A DNA stretch of 64,000 bases from Xylanibacter muris (GCF_013166605.1 NZ_JABKKF010000011.1:34989-98988); one strand, 5' to 3'; positions 33,697 through 42,531 are shown, counted from the stretch's first letter. The notes: generated from the sequence alone by a model not told the origin. Numbers and translations: made by a program.

Positions 33697-33922
33697 AAAA
33701 AAGGCGTGTTACCATTCTTCAGCTTGTTACTTCATTAGGTTACCGCCAAGTGACCTGCACGTACAACAAGCACAGAATGGTTCACGCCTTATAAGCGTGA
33801 ACCTCCAGTCTGCTTGTTCTCGTACGTTTGAATGTTTGGCGGTATTCAATGAAGTGAGAACAAGAGCTAAAAGCTCAATAATTTATAATATGTTCTTATT
33901 AAGTAGTCAGTCTGGAAACGCC
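33697..33922 (-). ncRNA. Rod-shaped structured RNA candidate (6S-like topology) upstream of the caspase operon
   Basis: On the minus strand the sequence folds as one long interrupted hairpin. Paired segments, from loop outwards (plus coordinates): 33779-33787 with 33795-33803 (9 bp, perfect); 33765-33772 with 33811-33818 and 33759-33764 with 33822-33827; 33741-33749 with 33836-33844 (9 bp); 33729-33736 with 33848-33855 (8 bp); 33723-33728 with 33859-33864; and an outer GGCGT/ACGCC at 33703-33707 with 33918-33922. A large asymmetric bubble with a small GAGCTTTTAGCTC hairpin separates outer and inner stems, and six U follow the last stem. The shape resembles 6S RNA, a polymerase-binding regulator; a structured leader or attenuator is the alternative. 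Confidence 0.5.
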
Positions 33923-34161
33923 GAGTTAATATATAGAGGTATATACCTCATTGTATTCTTTCGGGGGAATGCTTAGGCAAATAATCCCGATGCGTTTCTT
34001 TGCGTCTTTTATGTCTGTTTCTTAATTCCTGATAATTTTGTTTTACCTATGTATTCTGTCTGTATTTCCCTTGCAAAGGGTTGCAGGAATGAATACGTGT
34101 TCCTGCGTAATGGATAGAACGTACAATGCATTTCTGCGATGTGGTTGTATTCAATACGCAA

Positions 34162-34169
34162 CAAAGATA
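34162..34169 (-). promoter_or_regulatory. -7 box (TATCTTTG) upstream of the structured RNA and caspase operon
   Basis: On the minus strand TATCTTTG fits TAnnTTTG and is the best promoter-like box in the roughly 480 bp upstream of the operon. Transcription from here would give a leader of about 475 nt containing the rod-shaped RNA. No -33 box was seen at the usual spacing. The sequence between 33923 and 34161 has a smaller hairpin (GCAGGAA near 34083 with TTCCTGC near 34100) but no gene. Confidence 0.45.
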
Positions 34170-34271
34170 CAAAAAACACCTGAAATAATTAAACAGTTTT
34201 GCAAATGAACCTTAAAACGTTTATAATTTAATCATATTTAAAGTAAGTTTAATGAATTTAAAAAGCAAATC

Positions 34272-34791
34272 ATGCTGGAGTTATCATGAAATTGAGTAAA
34301 TCCCCTTTCTCGTTACAAACCAGATTCAGCTTTAAACCAAAGAACCAGCCCATAAAACATTTTCCTCTTTGGGCGATTCCTTTGAATATTTTATGGATGT
34401 GTATCCTTTGGTTCCTGCATACTCTCAGAGGTGTGCTGTCCACGAAACTTATATCTGTACATTTTCCCCAATAGAACCTTCTTGATGAACAGCTCCAAAG
34501 TGACGGCTACTTCTTTCTCAAGTTTCACAAAACGATTGAAAGAGACTACCTTTGGGAAAAGATAACGCAGATGTTTGCATGCTTTTCCCAGATAGAAATG
34601 TTTTAGGCAACGGTAGCCGGAATCATGAACATTATCATTATCACCATGATTTCTGACTTTGACAAAGTTGATTCGCGGTGATAGTGACGTTTCCTGTATA
34701 ATTTCAACGTATATTTTCCATCATGGCATAAAAAACTTACAAAAGTTATCGGTCTGCAAAATAATTCTGTAACTTTGTCCTCGGTGAGCAT
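34272..34791 (-). pseudogene. Decayed IS982 family transposase
   Basis: The N-terminus is open from 34791 (MLTEDKVTELFC, SLSKSEIMVIMI-like STLSKSEIMVIMIMF) and then meets a stop. Further downstream other frames still read HFYLGKACKHLRYLFPKVVSFNRFVKL, CTDISFVDSTPLRVCRNQRIHIHK and FKGIAQRGKCFMGWFFGLKLNLVCN, ending near MITPA. Frameshifts, a stop and loss of the C-terminal third make it inactive. It sits about 70 bp from the intact IS982 element and belongs to a different member of the family. Confidence 0.75.
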
Positions 34792-34863
34792 AACGATTAT
34801 TGTATTGTAATACTTTGTAATCCAATACTATAAAGTTACAACAATTTTCTTTAATTACCAAAT

Positions 34864-35811
34864 TTACAGATATTTATGTGAGTTCGGGATAAGTTTCTTC
34901 AAAAAAAGAGCCAGTTGTGCCGACTTTTCTACATGTACGTGCAGTGCCTCCGGTTTATTGTCGAACAAAGAATACGCCGTGAGTGCGGCACATATGTTCA
35001 TGATGAAATTGTGTATCGAGCGATGTCTCGAATGTACAATTTCAACCTTGTTCTTGAGCAGGTCATTGATGCACTCTATGATGCACCTCTTGCGTAGCAT
35101 GATTTTGTCCCAGATGGACATGAGCCTGTTCTTCATGTTGGCCCTCAATCCGTGTACAAGATGTATCCCCCTGTCAAAGAGGTCCTCAAAAAGTGCCTGT
35201 TTGATGTATCCCCTGTCGGCAAAGACTTTCCCATAGAGTTCCTTGGCGAATACCGTCCATACCCTTTTGTCTCTGTCATCGACATTGGCACCTGTCAGAC
35301 AGAAAGTTATGATTTCCCCACTGTCATTGCACAGCAGATGCAGCTTGAATCCGTGGCACCATCCCATCGTCCCCTTTCCGTCCGTAGCCACGCCCTTGAA
35401 CACCTTGTTGGCATAGCGGCGCAGGTTGTGGCACACGGGTATCATCGTGGAATCCACGAAACTGATGCCGCTGCATTTGCCAAAGGCATGTAGCTTCATG
35501 AAGAGCATCAAGTGGAAGAACACGCGGGGCATGAGTTCCACAAAACGGTTATACGAGACGGCATCGGGGAAATAGCCGGAAAGGTGCTGCCTTACATAAA
35601 AGAGATAGTAGTGCTTGAAGTTGGCGAACGAGCCGAAGTGATAGCAGACAAGGATGGTCATTATCTCACTATGGCTCAACCGTCCTTTACGGTTGCGGTG
35701 AGGGTGCTCCCTGTCCTCCAAAAGGAGGTTCTTTTCACATTCAGATGCAAATTTATTGCAAAACTCATCCATAATACAGAAAATCTCTATAACTTTGTCT
35801 TCGGTAATCAT
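34864..35811 (-). CDS. IS982 family transposase
   Basis: The 315-residue transposase begins MITEDKVIEIFCIMDEFCNKF, typical of IS982. Catalytic residues are visible in SFVDSTMIPV (first Asp), KVFADRGYIK (second Asp) and RCIIECINDLLKN (Glu). The MGWCHGFKLHLLCNDSGEI block is characteristic. Length is normal for the family and the frame is intact. Its stop codon lies just beyond the left inverted repeat, so the last few residues are encoded by flanking DNA at this insertion site. Confidence 0.92.
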   Translation of the reverse strand: MITEDKVIEIFCIMDEFCNKFASECEKNLLLEDREHPHRNRKGRLSHSEIMTILVCYHFGSFANFKHYYLFYVRQHLSGYFPDAVSYNRFVELMPRVFFHLMLFMKLHAFGKCSGISFVDSTMIPVCHNLRRYANKVFKGVATDGKGTMGWCHGFKLHLLCNDSGEIITFCLTGANVDDRDKRVWTVFAKELYGKVFADRGYIKQALFEDLFDRGIHLVHGLRANMKNRLMSIWDKIMLRKRCIIECINDLLKNKVEIVHSRHRSIHNFIMNICAALTAYSLFDNKPEALHVHVEKSAQLALFLKKLIPNSHKYL

Positions 35812-35912
35812 CGCTTATATTGTTTGTAAGTTATTGAATGTCACACTTAAATTTACAACATATCTGCGAGATTACCAATTTTTATAGCGACTTTCTTATC
35901 CCGAACTCACGT
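34879..35912 (-). mobile_element. IS982 family insertion sequence, complete
   Basis: Perfect 16-bp terminal inverted repeats GTGAGTTCGGGATAAG are at 34879-34894 and 35895-35910. Outside them AGATATTTAT occurs on both sides (34869-34878 and 35913-35922), a likely 10-bp target duplication. The element is about 1034 bp and carries one transposase gene. It inserted in AT-rich DNA next to an older, decayed IS982 copy. Confidence 0.85.
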
Positions 35913-35981
35913 AGATATTTATAATTCGTCGAACTTACGTTAATTACCATGATTAGCCGTATCAGGTATGGCTCTTTATCT

Positions 35982-36157
35982 TATTGGAATCGCGGTGATG
36001 TGGAACCGCTATCTTGCCGTTTTGCCGCCTCCCAGCCGATGATAGCCGCTTTGCGGATTTCTCTCCAATAATAGTTGTCAATTTCTCCCGTCGCGCGGAT
36101 TACGCGGTGGCATGGAATAGGAAACGCTACCGGATTCTCCAACGTATTACAAAACGC
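35982..36157 (-). pseudogene. C-terminal fragment of an Ada/Ogt-type alkyltransferase
   Basis: On the minus strand the frame reads NTLENPVAFPIPCHRVIRA, then TGEIDNYYWREIRKAAIIGWEAAKR and a stop at 35982-35984. IPCHRVI with IGWEAA is the active-site and C-terminal block of the Ada/MGMT domain. The N-terminal part is missing; the fragment abuts, in another frame, the end of the full alkyltransferase gene at 36147. It looks like the left-over end of a second, related gene after a deletion or recombination. Confidence 0.7.
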
Positions 36158-36671
36158 CTTCCAGCTTTAACAATGCCTGTTTGGCATCCAGTCCGCCTCC
36201 GTAACCTGTCAACGAATGGTCGCTGCCGATGACGCGGTGGCACGGTGCGAAGATTGAAATAGAATTGGCGCCATTGGCATTGGCTACTGCACGGACGGCC
36301 TTGGGCTTACCGATGCGTCGTGCCATCTCGCCGTAGGAGATTGTTTTCCCGAACGGAATTTTCAGCAATTCGTTCCACACCGTCTTCTGAAAATCAGTAC
36401 CTACGAACAGCAGCGGCACATCGAATGTCCTGCGTTGTCCGGCAAAGAACCCGTCGAGCTGCCGCACGGCTTTTTCGATTACTTCCGAAGTCTCCTCCTG
36501 GAATTCGGCATTCAGCATTCTTTTCAGCCGCCTGTCCACATGGTCGCGGTGTTTCTCCACCCGCCAGTCGCACAAACAAAGTCTGTCGCCGAACGAACCA
36601 AGCATCTGCACGCCGCACGGCGATTCATAACGTTTAAATTTGATGATATTTTTCTCTTTCATGGTTTTCAT
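36147..36671 (-). CDS. ogt: Methylated-DNA-[protein]-cysteine S-methyltransferase
   Basis: The product (about 174 residues from ATG 36671) repairs O6-alkylguanine by transferring the alkyl group to its own cysteine. The N-terminal part is a small alpha/beta domain, then FQKTVWNELLKIPFGKTISYGEMARRIG-like DNA-binding helices, the arginine finger region KAVRAVANANGAN, and the active site IFAPCHRVIGSD with TGYGGGLDAKQALLKLEG. The frame stays open up to 36833, and that extra part contains GYRPCKICMK, like the end of an Ada zinc domain, so an older Ada-type fusion may have existed. The region is visibly richer in GC than its surroundings, suggesting transfer. Confidence 0.85.
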   Translation of the reverse strand: MKTMKEKNIIKFKRYESPCGVQMLGSFGDRLCLCDWRVEKHRDHVDRRLKRMLNAEFQEETSEVIEKAVRQLDGFFAGQRRTFDVPLLFVGTDFQKTVWNELLKIPFGKTISYGEMARRIGKPKAVRAVANANGANSISIFAPCHRVIGSDHSLTGYGGGLDAKQALLKLEGVL

Positions 36672-36964
36672 ACAGATTTTACACGGCCTGTAACCGTTAA
36701 GCCATTCACAGTCCACGTAAAATAGCGAGGCCGCCATAACTCTCCGGCTACGAGCATAGGCAACAAATAGTAAAACCTCAACATCCTCCGCAGATACCAT
36801 ACGGGTATAGCGGAGGATGTTTGGGTTATGCATTACGGCCGGAATTATCTATATGAATCCGGATAATGCCTTATCGTTAAGGATGTCATTTTTCTGTTTT
36901 AAGCCTTTCTGTCAGACGCTTCGTTTCTGCATAAAATGCTTAAACTTCACTTCTGCATGCAGTT

Positions 36965-39019
36965 TTATCTTATCAGGTCTACCGAGCGTTTGAGGAACTT
37001 GTCGAGGGCAGCGCCTTTCAGCATGCCGTTCTGCAGGAGAGCGAGGTCTATGAGCTGGTGGATGACGCTGTTGTCCTTTGCGAAGTTTGCCAGAATGTCA
37101 TTCTTTTTATTGCGTTCTGTTTCAATAGCCTTTTCGGTATTGTTGAGGTCGTCCTTCTCTTCCTGTGTGATTTCCTCGGGCTTCTTGCCGTTCTGCTGCT
37201 GGTGCAATGCGGCAAGGCGTGCTTCCTGTCCCTTAATCTCACTGAGTATGGGCTTGAGTTGCTCTGCTGTGGCCTCCTTGCAGCTGTCAAGAACTTTCTT
37301 TATAAGTGCATGGTCGCTGTTGAGTACGAGGCTGAAGCTGTCAGGCATCTGTGCATAGAAGTTCATTCCCGGCTGGAAGCGGCTCATTTCCTTCATACGG
37401 CGCATATATTCGCTCTGTGTGATGACAACAGGTTGCGACAGTTCGCCAAGGCCCTGCACCTCAACATAGAACTCAGTCTTGTCAAGTTTCGGCATCTGGC
37501 TCTTGAAGGCGGATGACAGTTTGTCACTGTCCTCACTGTCAAGTTCGGTGTTCTTGATGTCATCTTTTACGATAAGGCGGTCGATGATGTCGCTGTCTAC
37601 GCGTGTGAAGCGGCTCTTCTCAAACTTCTGTTCAAGCATTGATACCACGGGAGCGTCGAGCTGTCCGTCGAGGAGCAAAACGCTGTAGCCTTTTGCTTTT
37701 GCTGTCTCTATGTAGCTGTACTGCTCGTCCTTGTCGGTGGCATAGAGATAGATAAGCTGTCCGTCCTTGTCGGTCTGGTTGTCTTTGATGAGAGTCTTGT
37801 ACTCTTCGAAAGTGAAGTATTTGCCTTCTGTGTCCTTCAGAAGGGCAAAGTCCTTGGCACGGTCGTAGAAACTCTCCTCGCTGAGCATTCCGTAGTTGAT
37901 GAACAGTTTCAGGTCGTCCCATTTCTCCTCATAACCCTTGCGGTCTTCCTTGAATATGCCGGCAAGACGGTCGCTCACTTTCTTTGTGATGTATGTTGAT
38001 ATCTTCTTCACGTCGCGGTCGCTCTGCAGATATGAGCGGCTCACGTTGAGTGGAATGTCCGGTGAGTCGATGACACCGTGCAGCAATGTAAGGAATTCCG
38101 GCACAATGCCTTCCACCTGGTCTGTTACAAACACCTGGTTGCAATATAGCTGTATTTTGTTGCGTTGCAGGTCTATGTTTGATTTTACGCGTGGGAAATA
38201 AAGTATGCCGGTGAGATTGAACGGATAGTCTACATTGAGGTGTATCCAGAACATAGGCTCGTCCTGCATGGGATAGAGCGTGCGGTAGAAGTTTTTATAG
38301 TCTTCCTCCTTCAGGGTGCTTGGCTGCTTGGTCCACAGTGGCTCAACGTTGTTTATCACGTTATCCTCGTCTGTGTCAACCTGCTTGCCGTCTTTCCATT
38401 CTGTCTTTTTGCCGAAAGCGACAGGTACGGGCATGAATTTGCAGTATTTGTTGAGCAGTTGCTGTATTTTCTGCTTGTCAAGGTATTCTTTGCAGTCATC
38501 GTCTACATATAGGATGATGTCGCTTCCGCGGAGTTCTCGCTCCGCATCGTCAATCTCGTATGCAGGGCTTCCGTCGCAACTCCATTTCACGGCCTTTGCA
38601 CCGTCCTTATAGCTGCGGGTGATTATTTCCACCTTCTTGCTCACCATGAATGAAGAATAGAATCCCAAACCGAAATGGCCGATGATATTGTTGGCATTGT
38701 CCTTATATTTCTCAAGGAAGTCGTTGACACCGGAAAAGGCAATCTGGTTGATATATTTGTCTATTTCCTCTTCTGTCATTCCAATACCGTGGTCGCTGAT
38801 AGTGATTGTGCCGGCAGTCTCGTCAACAGCTACGCGTACGGTGAGATCGCCGAGCTCGCCCTTGAAGTCGCCCTTGTCTGCGAGAGTCTTGATTTTCTGA
38901 GTCGCGTCAACGGCATTTGAAATCATCTCACGCAAGAATATCTCATGGTCTGAATATAAGAACTTTTTGATGACGGGGAAGATGTTCTCGGTTGTAACCC
39001 CGATGTTTCCTTTTTGCAT
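36965..39019 (-). CDS. htpG: Molecular chaperone HtpG (Hsp90)
   Basis: The 684-residue protein starts MQKGNIGVTTENIFPVIKKF and has the Hsp90 GHKL ATPase: EIFLREMISNAVDAT (catalytic Glu and Asn), ISDHGIGMTEEEID, and GHFGLGFYSSFMVSKKVEI. The middle domain has IHLNVDYPFNLTGILYFPR and NVSRSYLQSDRDVKKI; the C-terminal dimerisation domain follows. It is a cytosolic ATP-dependent chaperone for client folding under stress. It is transcribed alone. Length is slightly above the E. coli protein, as usual in this phylum. Confidence 0.96.
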   Translation of the reverse strand: MQKGNIGVTTENIFPVIKKFLYSDHEIFLREMISNAVDATQKIKTLADKGDFKGELGDLTVRVAVDETAGTITISDHGIGMTEEEIDKYINQIAFSGVNDFLEKYKDNANNIIGHFGLGFYSSFMVSKKVEIITRSYKDGAKAVKWSCDGSPAYEIDDAERELRGSDIILYVDDDCKEYLDKQKIQQLLNKYCKFMPVPVAFGKKTEWKDGKQVDTDEDNVINNVEPLWTKQPSTLKEEDYKNFYRTLYPMQDEPMFWIHLNVDYPFNLTGILYFPRVKSNIDLQRNKIQLYCNQVFVTDQVEGIVPEFLTLLHGVIDSPDIPLNVSRSYLQSDRDVKKISTYITKKVSDRLAGIFKEDRKGYEEKWDDLKLFINYGMLSEESFYDRAKDFALLKDTEGKYFTFEEYKTLIKDNQTDKDGQLIYLYATDKDEQYSYIETAKAKGYSVLLLDGQLDAPVVSMLEQKFEKSRFTRVDSDIIDRLIVKDDIKNTELDSEDSDKLSSAFKSQMPKLDKTEFYVEVQGLGELSQPVVITQSEYMRRMKEMSRFQPGMNFYAQMPDSFSLVLNSDHALIKKVLDSCKEATAEQLKPILSEIKGQEARLAALHQQQNGKKPEEITQEEKDDLNNTEKAIETERNKKNDILANFAKDNSVIHQLIDLALLQNGMLKGAALDKFLKRSVDLIR

Positions 39020-39167
39020 GATATTGTATTAAAATGTTGTTTATAATTAATGTCGTATGAATGCATGTATACATCCGAAATGGATATTGCAAATAGTATG
39101 CCAAACAAAATGAAGTTAACAAGGTTAATTTAATAGTGGTAAATTATGTTATTTTGTGGAAATGTTG

Positions 39168-39175
39168 TAATTTTG
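39168..39175 (+). promoter_or_regulatory. -7 box (TAATTTTG) upstream of map
   Basis: TAATTTTG matches TAnnTTTG and lies 24 bp before the ATG at 39200. It excludes the further upstream in-frame start at 39146. Confidence 0.55.
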
Positions 39176-39199
39176 CAGGGATTTTTATGTCATGGAATT

Positions 39200-40063
39200 A
39201 TGTTTGGAAAGAAAAGACGTTGGCATGTTCTCTCTGGTCAGCAGCCGTCAGAACTGGACAAGAAAGTTATGTACTGGGAGAATAAGGGCAGGCTTGTTCC
39301 TACCCGTGACCTGATAAAGACAGACGAACAGATAGAAGGCATACGTAAAAGCGGTGAGATAAACACAGGTGTGCTTGATGAGGTTGAGCGGCTTATACAT
39401 CCGGGCATGAGCACTCTTGAGATAGATAAGATATGTTATGACTATTGTACATCTCACGGGGCTGTGCCGGCATGTCTCAATTATGAAGGTTTCCCGAAAA
39501 GCGTGTGCACGAGCATAAACGAGGTCGTTTGTCATGGAATACCTAAGGAGAGTGATATTCTTAAGGAAGGAGATATTGTGAATGTCGACTTTACCACAAT
39601 CTATAACGGCTATTATGCGGATGCTTCAAGAATGTTCATAATAGGCGGGAAGACGACTCCTGAAAAAGAGCAGCTTGTAAGAGTGGCAAAGGAATGCCTG
39701 GAGATTGGTGCCGAGGCGGCAAAGCCGTTTTGTTTTGTTGGAGACATAGGCCATGCAATTGAAAAACATGCGAAAAAGTATGGATACGGCATAGTGCGCG
39801 ACCTTTGTGGACATGGAGTGGGCCTGAAGTTTCACGAGGAGCCTGAAGTGATGCATTACGGACATAAGGGAACAGGTATGCTGATTGTGCCGGGCATGGT
39901 GTTCACTATAGAGCCGATGGTGAATATGGGTACCTGGAAAGTCTTTATAGATGCCGACGACAAATATGGTTGGGAGGTAGTCACCGGTGATGAGCTTCCG
40001 AGTGCGCAATGGGAGCATACGTTCCTTATGACAGAACATGGGGTAGAGATACTCACACGTTAA
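39200..40063 (+). CDS. map: Methionine aminopeptidase type I
   Basis: The 287-residue enzyme removes initiator methionine from new proteins. After an N-terminal extension of about 35 residues (MFGKKRRWHVLSGQQPSELD), the catalytic pita-bread fold has EVVCHGIP, NVDFTTIYNGYYADASRMF (metal ligands Asp, Asp), DLCGHGVGLKFHEEP (His), FTIEPMVN (Glu) and QWEHTFLMTEHGVEILT (Glu). All five metal ligands are present. The basic N-terminal extension is longer than in E. coli and may aid ribosome contact. It probably forms a unit with tsaD, 24 bp downstream. Confidence 0.95.
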   Translation: MFGKKRRWHVLSGQQPSELDKKVMYWENKGRLVPTRDLIKTDEQIEGIRKSGEINTGVLDEVERLIHPGMSTLEIDKICYDYCTSHGAVPACLNYEGFPKSVCTSINEVVCHGIPKESDILKEGDIVNVDFTTIYNGYYADASRMFIIGGKTTPEKEQLVRVAKECLEIGAEAAKPFCFVGDIGHAIEKHAKKYGYGIVRDLCGHGVGLKFHEEPEVMHYGHKGTGMLIVPGMVFTIEPMVNMGTWKVFIDADDKYGWEVVTGDELPSAQWEHTFLMTEHGVEILTR

Positions 40064-40087
40064 AATCATAATGTCATTGTTACGGAT

Positions 40088-41122
40088 ATGAGTGATAATA
40101 AGGATATATATATATTAGGTATAGAAAGCAGTTGCGATGATACTTCTGCGGCGGTGTTGCGTAATGGTGTATTGCTTAGCAATGTTACGGCAAGTCAGGA
40201 TGTGCATAAGGCTTATGGCGGTGTGGTGCCTGAGCTTGCCTCACGTGCCCACCAGCAAAACATTGTGCCGGTTGTGGATCAGGCATTGAAGCGTGCGGGT
40301 ATTGTCAAAGAGCAGCTTGCTGCGGTAGCTTTTACCCGTGGACCGGGACTTATGGGGTCGTTGCTTGTCGGTGTGAGCTTTGCAAAAGGATTCGCACGCT
40401 CGCTCGGCATACCTCTTATAGATGTGAATCATCTTCAGGGACACGTGATGGCTCATTTCATAAAGGAGACAGATGACGATACGTCCAATCCTCCGTTGCC
40501 GTTTATATGTCTTCTTGTAAGCGGAGGTAATTCGCAGATAGTAAAGGTAAATAAGTATAATGACATGGAAGTGCTCGGGCAAACCATTGACGATGCGGCC
40601 GGCGAGGCAATAGACAAATGTTCAAAGGTGATGGGGCTGGGGTATCCAGGTGGCCCGATTATTGATAAACTTGCGAGGCAGGGCAATCCTAAGGCATATA
40701 AGTTTTCCGAACCTCATATCCCGGGACTTGACTATAGTTTCAGCGGGTTGAAGACATCGTTTCTTTATAATCTGCGTGAATGGGTTGCGGAAGATCCTGA
40801 TTTTATAGAGAAGAATAAAAACGACATCGCGGCAAGTCTTGAATTTACAATAGTTGATATACTGATGAAGAAACTCAAGCTTGCGGTAAAACAAACAGGA
40901 ATAAAGCATGTTGCCGTGGCGGGAGGTGTAAGTGCGAATAATGGATTGAGGAATGCTTTTCATGATTATGCCAGACGTTATGGATGGACGGTGTATATTC
41001 CCAAATTCAGCTATACGACCGACAATGCCGCAATGATAGGAATTGTAGGATATCATAAGTATCTTGACGGGGATTTCTGTAGCATAGACATGCCTGCCTT
41101 TTCAAAGGTGACGTTTAATTAG
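40088..41122 (+). CDS. tsaD: tRNA N6-adenosine threonylcarbamoyltransferase
   Basis: The 344-residue protein catalyses the last step of t6A formation at position 37 of ANN-decoding tRNAs, with TsaB and TsaE. The ASKHA fold shows ILGIESSCDDTSAAVL at the start, GGVVPELASRAH, the metal-binding NHLQGHVMAHF (HxxxH), SGGNSQIV, and DDAAGEAIDK. The late VAGGVSANNGLR nucleotide-binding block and TDNAAMIG are typical. Length is normal. Confidence 0.96.
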   Translation: MSDNKDIYILGIESSCDDTSAAVLRNGVLLSNVTASQDVHKAYGGVVPELASRAHQQNIVPVVDQALKRAGIVKEQLAAVAFTRGPGLMGSLLVGVSFAKGFARSLGIPLIDVNHLQGHVMAHFIKETDDDTSNPPLPFICLLVSGGNSQIVKVNKYNDMEVLGQTIDDAAGEAIDKCSKVMGLGYPGGPIIDKLARQGNPKAYKFSEPHIPGLDYSFSGLKTSFLYNLREWVAEDPDFIEKNKNDIAASLEFTIVDILMKKLKLAVKQTGIKHVAVAGGVSANNGLRNAFHDYARRYGWTVYIPKFSYTTDNAAMIGIVGYHKYLDGDFCSIDMPAFSKVTFN

Positions 41123-41197
41123 AGGCGTGTATTGCTGGTAGAAAACAGATGACCGGAAAATCCGGATGGATTATCATATATAAAAACAAATAATGTG

Positions 41198-41725
41198 ATG
41201 AATTTTGAAAACAAGGTAACAAGCAGGGAGATAAGTCAGTTGCTGTGGGAGCGTGAAGAAACAGTCGGTACAGCGGAAAGTTGTACAGGTGGACGTATTG
41301 CCGAAGCGATAATATCTGTTCCCGGAGCTTCCAAATATTTTAAAGGAGGTGTCATATCATATACTGACGATGTGAAAGCAAGTCTTCTCGGAGTGGATAA
41401 AAAACTACTGGAGGAGAAGACAGCTGTGTGTGAGGAGGTTGTTGTGGCAATGGTGAAAGGAGCGTGCAGGACACTTGACACGACTTATGCTATCGCCTCC
41501 ACAGGGGTTGCGGGTCCCGGAGGAGGAACCAAGGATACACCTGTTGGAATGATATGGGTGGCCTGTGGTACTGAGGATGAGGTCGTTACATATTTGCTGA
41601 CAGAAGACAACGGGCGTGATGTAAACCTGTCATTTGCCACGAATAAGGCTATGCAGATGTTTCTTGAGTATTTGCAGTCAAAAGAAGATAAGGTAAAGGA
41701 AGAGGCTGATACGAAAATGGTATGA
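41198..41725 (+). CDS. pncC: CinA C-terminal domain protein, nicotinamide-nucleotide amidohydrolase
   Basis: The 175-residue protein is a stand-alone CinA-C domain. Motifs are TVGTAESCTGGRIAEAI, VPGASKYFKGGVISYTDDVK, EEKTAVCEEVV and IASTGVAGPGGGTKDTPVGMIW. The domain deamidates nicotinamide mononucleotide in NAD recycling. ATG 41198 is used; a GTG lies one codon upstream. The N-terminal CinA domain found in longer versions is absent. The C-terminus ends with a short charged tail. Confidence 0.88.
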   Translation: MNFENKVTSREISQLLWEREETVGTAESCTGGRIAEAIISVPGASKYFKGGVISYTDDVKASLLGVDKKLLEEKTAVCEEVVVAMVKGACRTLDTTYAIASTGVAGPGGGTKDTPVGMIWVACGTEDEVVTYLLTEDNGRDVNLSFATNKAMQMFLEYLQSKEDKVKEEADTKMV

Positions 41726-41793
41726 GGTTTGGGGATGCAAAAAGACCTTGAAAATAAAATAATTCTTAAATTTATTATTTTTATAACCAAAAT

Positions 41794-41824
41794 TTTGTTT
41801 TTTCAAAATAATAGCGTAACTTTG
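41794..41824 (+). promoter_or_regulatory. rpmB-rpmG promoter with -33 and -7 boxes
   Basis: TTTG at 41794-41797 and TAACTTTG at 41817-41824 are 19 bp apart, a textbook Bacteroidetes sigma-ABfr promoter. The leader to the rpmB ATG at 41875 is about 45 nt. Confidence 0.85.
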
Positions 41825-41874
41825 CATCCTGTTTGGAATAAGTTATAAAAAAGAACCCGAAAACTTAGATAGAA

Positions 41875-42138
41875 ATGTCGAAGATTTGTCAGATTACAGG
41901 AAAGAAGGCACAGATAGGTTGTAATGTGTCTCACTCAAAGCACCGTACAAAGAGAAGCTTTGATGTAAACCTTTTCAGCAAGAAATTCTATTATGTAGAG
42001 GAGGATTGCTGGATTCGCTTGAAAATCAGTGCAGCCGGTCTGCGTATGATTAATAAGGTTGGTCTTGACGCTGCTTTGAAGCAGGCTGTGGCCAAAGGCT
42101 TTTTGGAGTGGAAAGACATTAAAGTTATAGGAGACTAA
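41875..42138 (+). CDS. rpmB: Ribosomal protein bL28
   Basis: The 87-residue protein begins [33 protein letters not shown] sequence, with the L28 blocks [19 protein letters not shown] and [20 protein letters not shown]. It is a small protein of the large subunit near the exit-tunnel region. One cysteine follows Ile-4, but no second pair forms a zinc ribbon. It heads the rpmB-rpmG-DUF4295 operon, a conserved Bacteroidetes cluster. Confidence 0.96.
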   Translation: MSKICQITGKKAQIGCNVSHSKHRTKRSFDVNLFSKKFYYVEEDCWIRLKISAAGLRMINKVGLDAALKQAVAKGFLEWKDIKVIGD

Positions 42139-42143
42139 TAGCA

Positions 42144-42332
42144 ATGGCAAAGAAAGCAAAAGGCAATAGAGTTCAGGTTATTCTTGAGTGTACAGAAATA
42201 AAGAATAGCGGTATGCCAGGTACAAGCCGTTATGTAACAACCAAGAATCGTAAGAATACTCCTGACAGAATGGAACTTATGAAGTATAATCCTATTTTGA
42301 AGAAGATGACTCTTCATAAGGAAATAAAATAA
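42144..42332 (+). CDS. rpmG: Ribosomal protein bL33
   Basis: The 62-residue protein has the L33 pattern [18 protein letters not shown], then [22 protein letters not shown] and [10 protein letters not shown]. Only one cysteine is present, so it is the zinc-free form. It starts 5 bp after the L28 stop. Confidence 0.95.
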   Translation: MAKKAKGNRVQVILECTEIKNSGMPGTSRYVTTKNRKNTPDRMELMKYNPILKKMTLHKEIK

Positions 42333-42352
42333 TAATATTAAGCACTTAAACA

Positions 42353-42511
42353 ATGGCAAAGAAAACCGTTGCTACCCTCCATGAAGGCTCAAAGGATGGT
42401 CGCGCTTATACAAAAGTAATAAAGATGGTAAAAAGCCCCAAGACCGGTGCTTACATCTTTGACGAGCAGATGGTTCCTAACGAGGCAGTTAAGGACTTTT
42501 TTAAGAATTGA
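42353..42511 (+). CDS. DUF4295 small basic protein
   Basis: A 52-residue open frame starts MAKKTVATLHEGSKDGRAYT and ends FDEQMVPNEAVKDFFKN. This matches the DUF4295 family, found in Bacteroidetes right after L28 and L33 and possibly a ribosome-associated protein; the function is unknown. It begins 20 bp after rpmG and is followed by a terminator. Its size makes it easy to miss. Confidence 0.9.
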   Translation: MAKKTVATLHEGSKDGRAYTKVIKMVKSPKTGAYIFDEQMVPNEAVKDFFKN

Positions 42512-42531
42512 TAGTTTATCATCATATTCGG

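Noticed and set aside
33680..33976. 98-residue plus-strand frame upstream of the caspase operon
   Set aside because: It covers the rod-shaped RNA; the long paired arms explain the open frame and the translation has no protein-like features.
34286..34474. 62-residue plus-strand frame before the IS982 element
   Set aside because: It lies opposite the decayed IS982 transposase, whose minus-strand translation is clearly the meaningful one.
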